From an uncultured Oscillospiraceae bacterium (GTDB lineage: Bacteria > Bacillota > Clostridia > Oscillospirales > Oscillospiraceae): DNA of 5,717 nt. Position numbers and translations under genes: made by a program. Shown here in pieces: positions 5,193-5,717 of the stretch (position 1 is its first letter; the number at the start of each line of letters is the position of its first letter). The stretch lies in assembly GCA_934635545.1 (NCBI GenBank), contig CAKTZN010000120.1, positions 1 through 5,717 on the forward strand. The letters run 5' to 3'. Below the pieces are notes generated by a model that had not been told where the DNA came from, did no database searches, and saw only the letters and a list, made by a program, of their open reading frames with translations.

Positions 5193-5717
5193 ACAATCTC
5201 TTTTTCATATTTCCAAGCGTGATACGCTTCCTTTGGGTAAAGCCCTGCTGATCCGCGGCGGCATCCTGCTGCTGGCACTGATCTTCTGCGGCCTGATCAC
5301 CACCCTGCTGACGGGTCAGAACCCCATCAGCGTGTATGGCACCATCCTCTCCGGTGCTTTCGGCTCCTCCCGCCGTATCGGCGTCACTGCCCGCGGCGTA
5401 GCTATCCTGCTGGGTATCTCTCTGGCCGTCACCCCCGCTTTCAAGATGCGCTTCTGGAACATCGGCGCAGAGGGTCAGACCCTGATCGGCTGTCTGGCCA
5501 CCACCGCCTGCATGATCACAATGGGCGATAAGATCCCCAACGCGCTGCTGATCCTTGTGTCTCTGGCGGCCGCTCTGCTGGCCGGTGCTCTGTGGGGCTT
5601 CCTGCCCGCCTTCTTCAAGGCCAAGTGGAACACCAACGAGACGCTGTTCACCCTGATGATGAACTACATCGCCATGCAGCTGGCCTCCTACTTCATCATC
5701 GTGTGGGAGGTGCCTAA
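5185..5717 (+). CDS. ABC importer permease (YufP/NupP-like), 5' part, runs off the window
   Basis: The first 177 codons of an inner-membrane permease of the BPD_transp_2 type (ribose/nucleoside importers); complete members run to about 350 residues. After a short basic N-terminus (MRKQ, KR at 11-12), hydrophobic segments appear at about 21-42, 67-84, 97-113, 118-142 and 152-173. The hallmark FWNIGAEGQ (90-98) is present, as is the NETLFTLMMNYIA segment (151-163), equivalent to the N-E-x-hh-TLM-NYIA signature of nucleoside-type permeases, which lies near the ATPase-coupling region. The start codon overlaps the ATPase stop by 8 nt. Family habit predicts a second permease (YufQ-like) after this gene; it is not in view. 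The frame is open to the last base. Family assignment is strong and the substrate is inferred from its neighbours. Confidence 0.92.
   Translation, partial: MRKQSLFHISKRDTLPLGKALLIRGGILLLALIFCGLITTLLTGQNPISVYGTILSGAFGSSRRIGVTARGVAILLGISLAVTPAFKMRFWNIGAEGQTLIGCLATTACMITMGDKIPNALLILVSLAAALLAGALWGFLPAFFKAKWNTNETLFTLMMNYIAMQLASYFIIVWEVP

Overview
The window reads as chromosomal DNA from a GC-rich anaerobic Firmicute, most likely a gut Clostridia/Oscillospiraceae member. This is inferred from strongly GC-biased third codon positions (ctg, gcc, aag, gac), strong AAGGAGG-type ribosome binding sites, AT-rich intergenic DNA with sigma-A-like promoters, and a lipoprotein-anchored solute-binding protein. 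All genes are on the + strand. I saw no RNA genes, mobile elements or CRISPR repeats, and the long reverse-strand ORFs are codon-bias shadows.

Layout. (1) 1-684: 3' part of a knotted carbamoyltransferase of the YgeW type, ending in three tandem stop codons. (2) 719-755: a very stable hairpin with a T tract. (3) 785-1720: a complete carbamate kinase, followed by a terminator at 1753-1790. (4) 1791-2081: an AT-rich regulatory interval with repeated short words, a near-consensus promoter (1939-1967) and a leader of about 107 nt that can fold into two hairpins. (5) 2082-3383: a BMP/PnrA-family solute-binding lipoprotein, followed by a GAAA-loop terminator (3399-3431). (6) 3432-3656: AT-rich spacer with a second promoter (3555-3583). 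(7) 3657-5192: a two-domain ABC ATPase of the YufO/NupO type. (8) 5185 to the window end: the start of the cognate permease (YufP/NupP type), overlapping the ATPase gene by 8 nt.

How it may work together. YgeW plus carbamate kinase is a substrate-level phosphorylation module: a carbamoylated intermediate is phosphorolysed to carbamoyl phosphate, and carbamate kinase turns that plus ADP into ATP, CO2 and ammonia. In Enterobacteria and gut anaerobes ygeW belongs to the ygeX/ygeY/ssnA/hyuA/ygfK set linked to anaerobic purine (urate, xanthine) breakdown. The BMP-type ABC importer next to it belongs to a family whose characterised members mostly take up purine nucleosides. The simplest reading is purine or ureide uptake beside the ATP-yielding end of its catabolism. 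The substrate and the functional link are inferences.

The transcriptional layout is notable. Terminator-like hairpins separate ygeW from arcC, arcC from the binding protein, and the binding protein from the ATPase. Only the ATPase and permease genes are tightly coupled.
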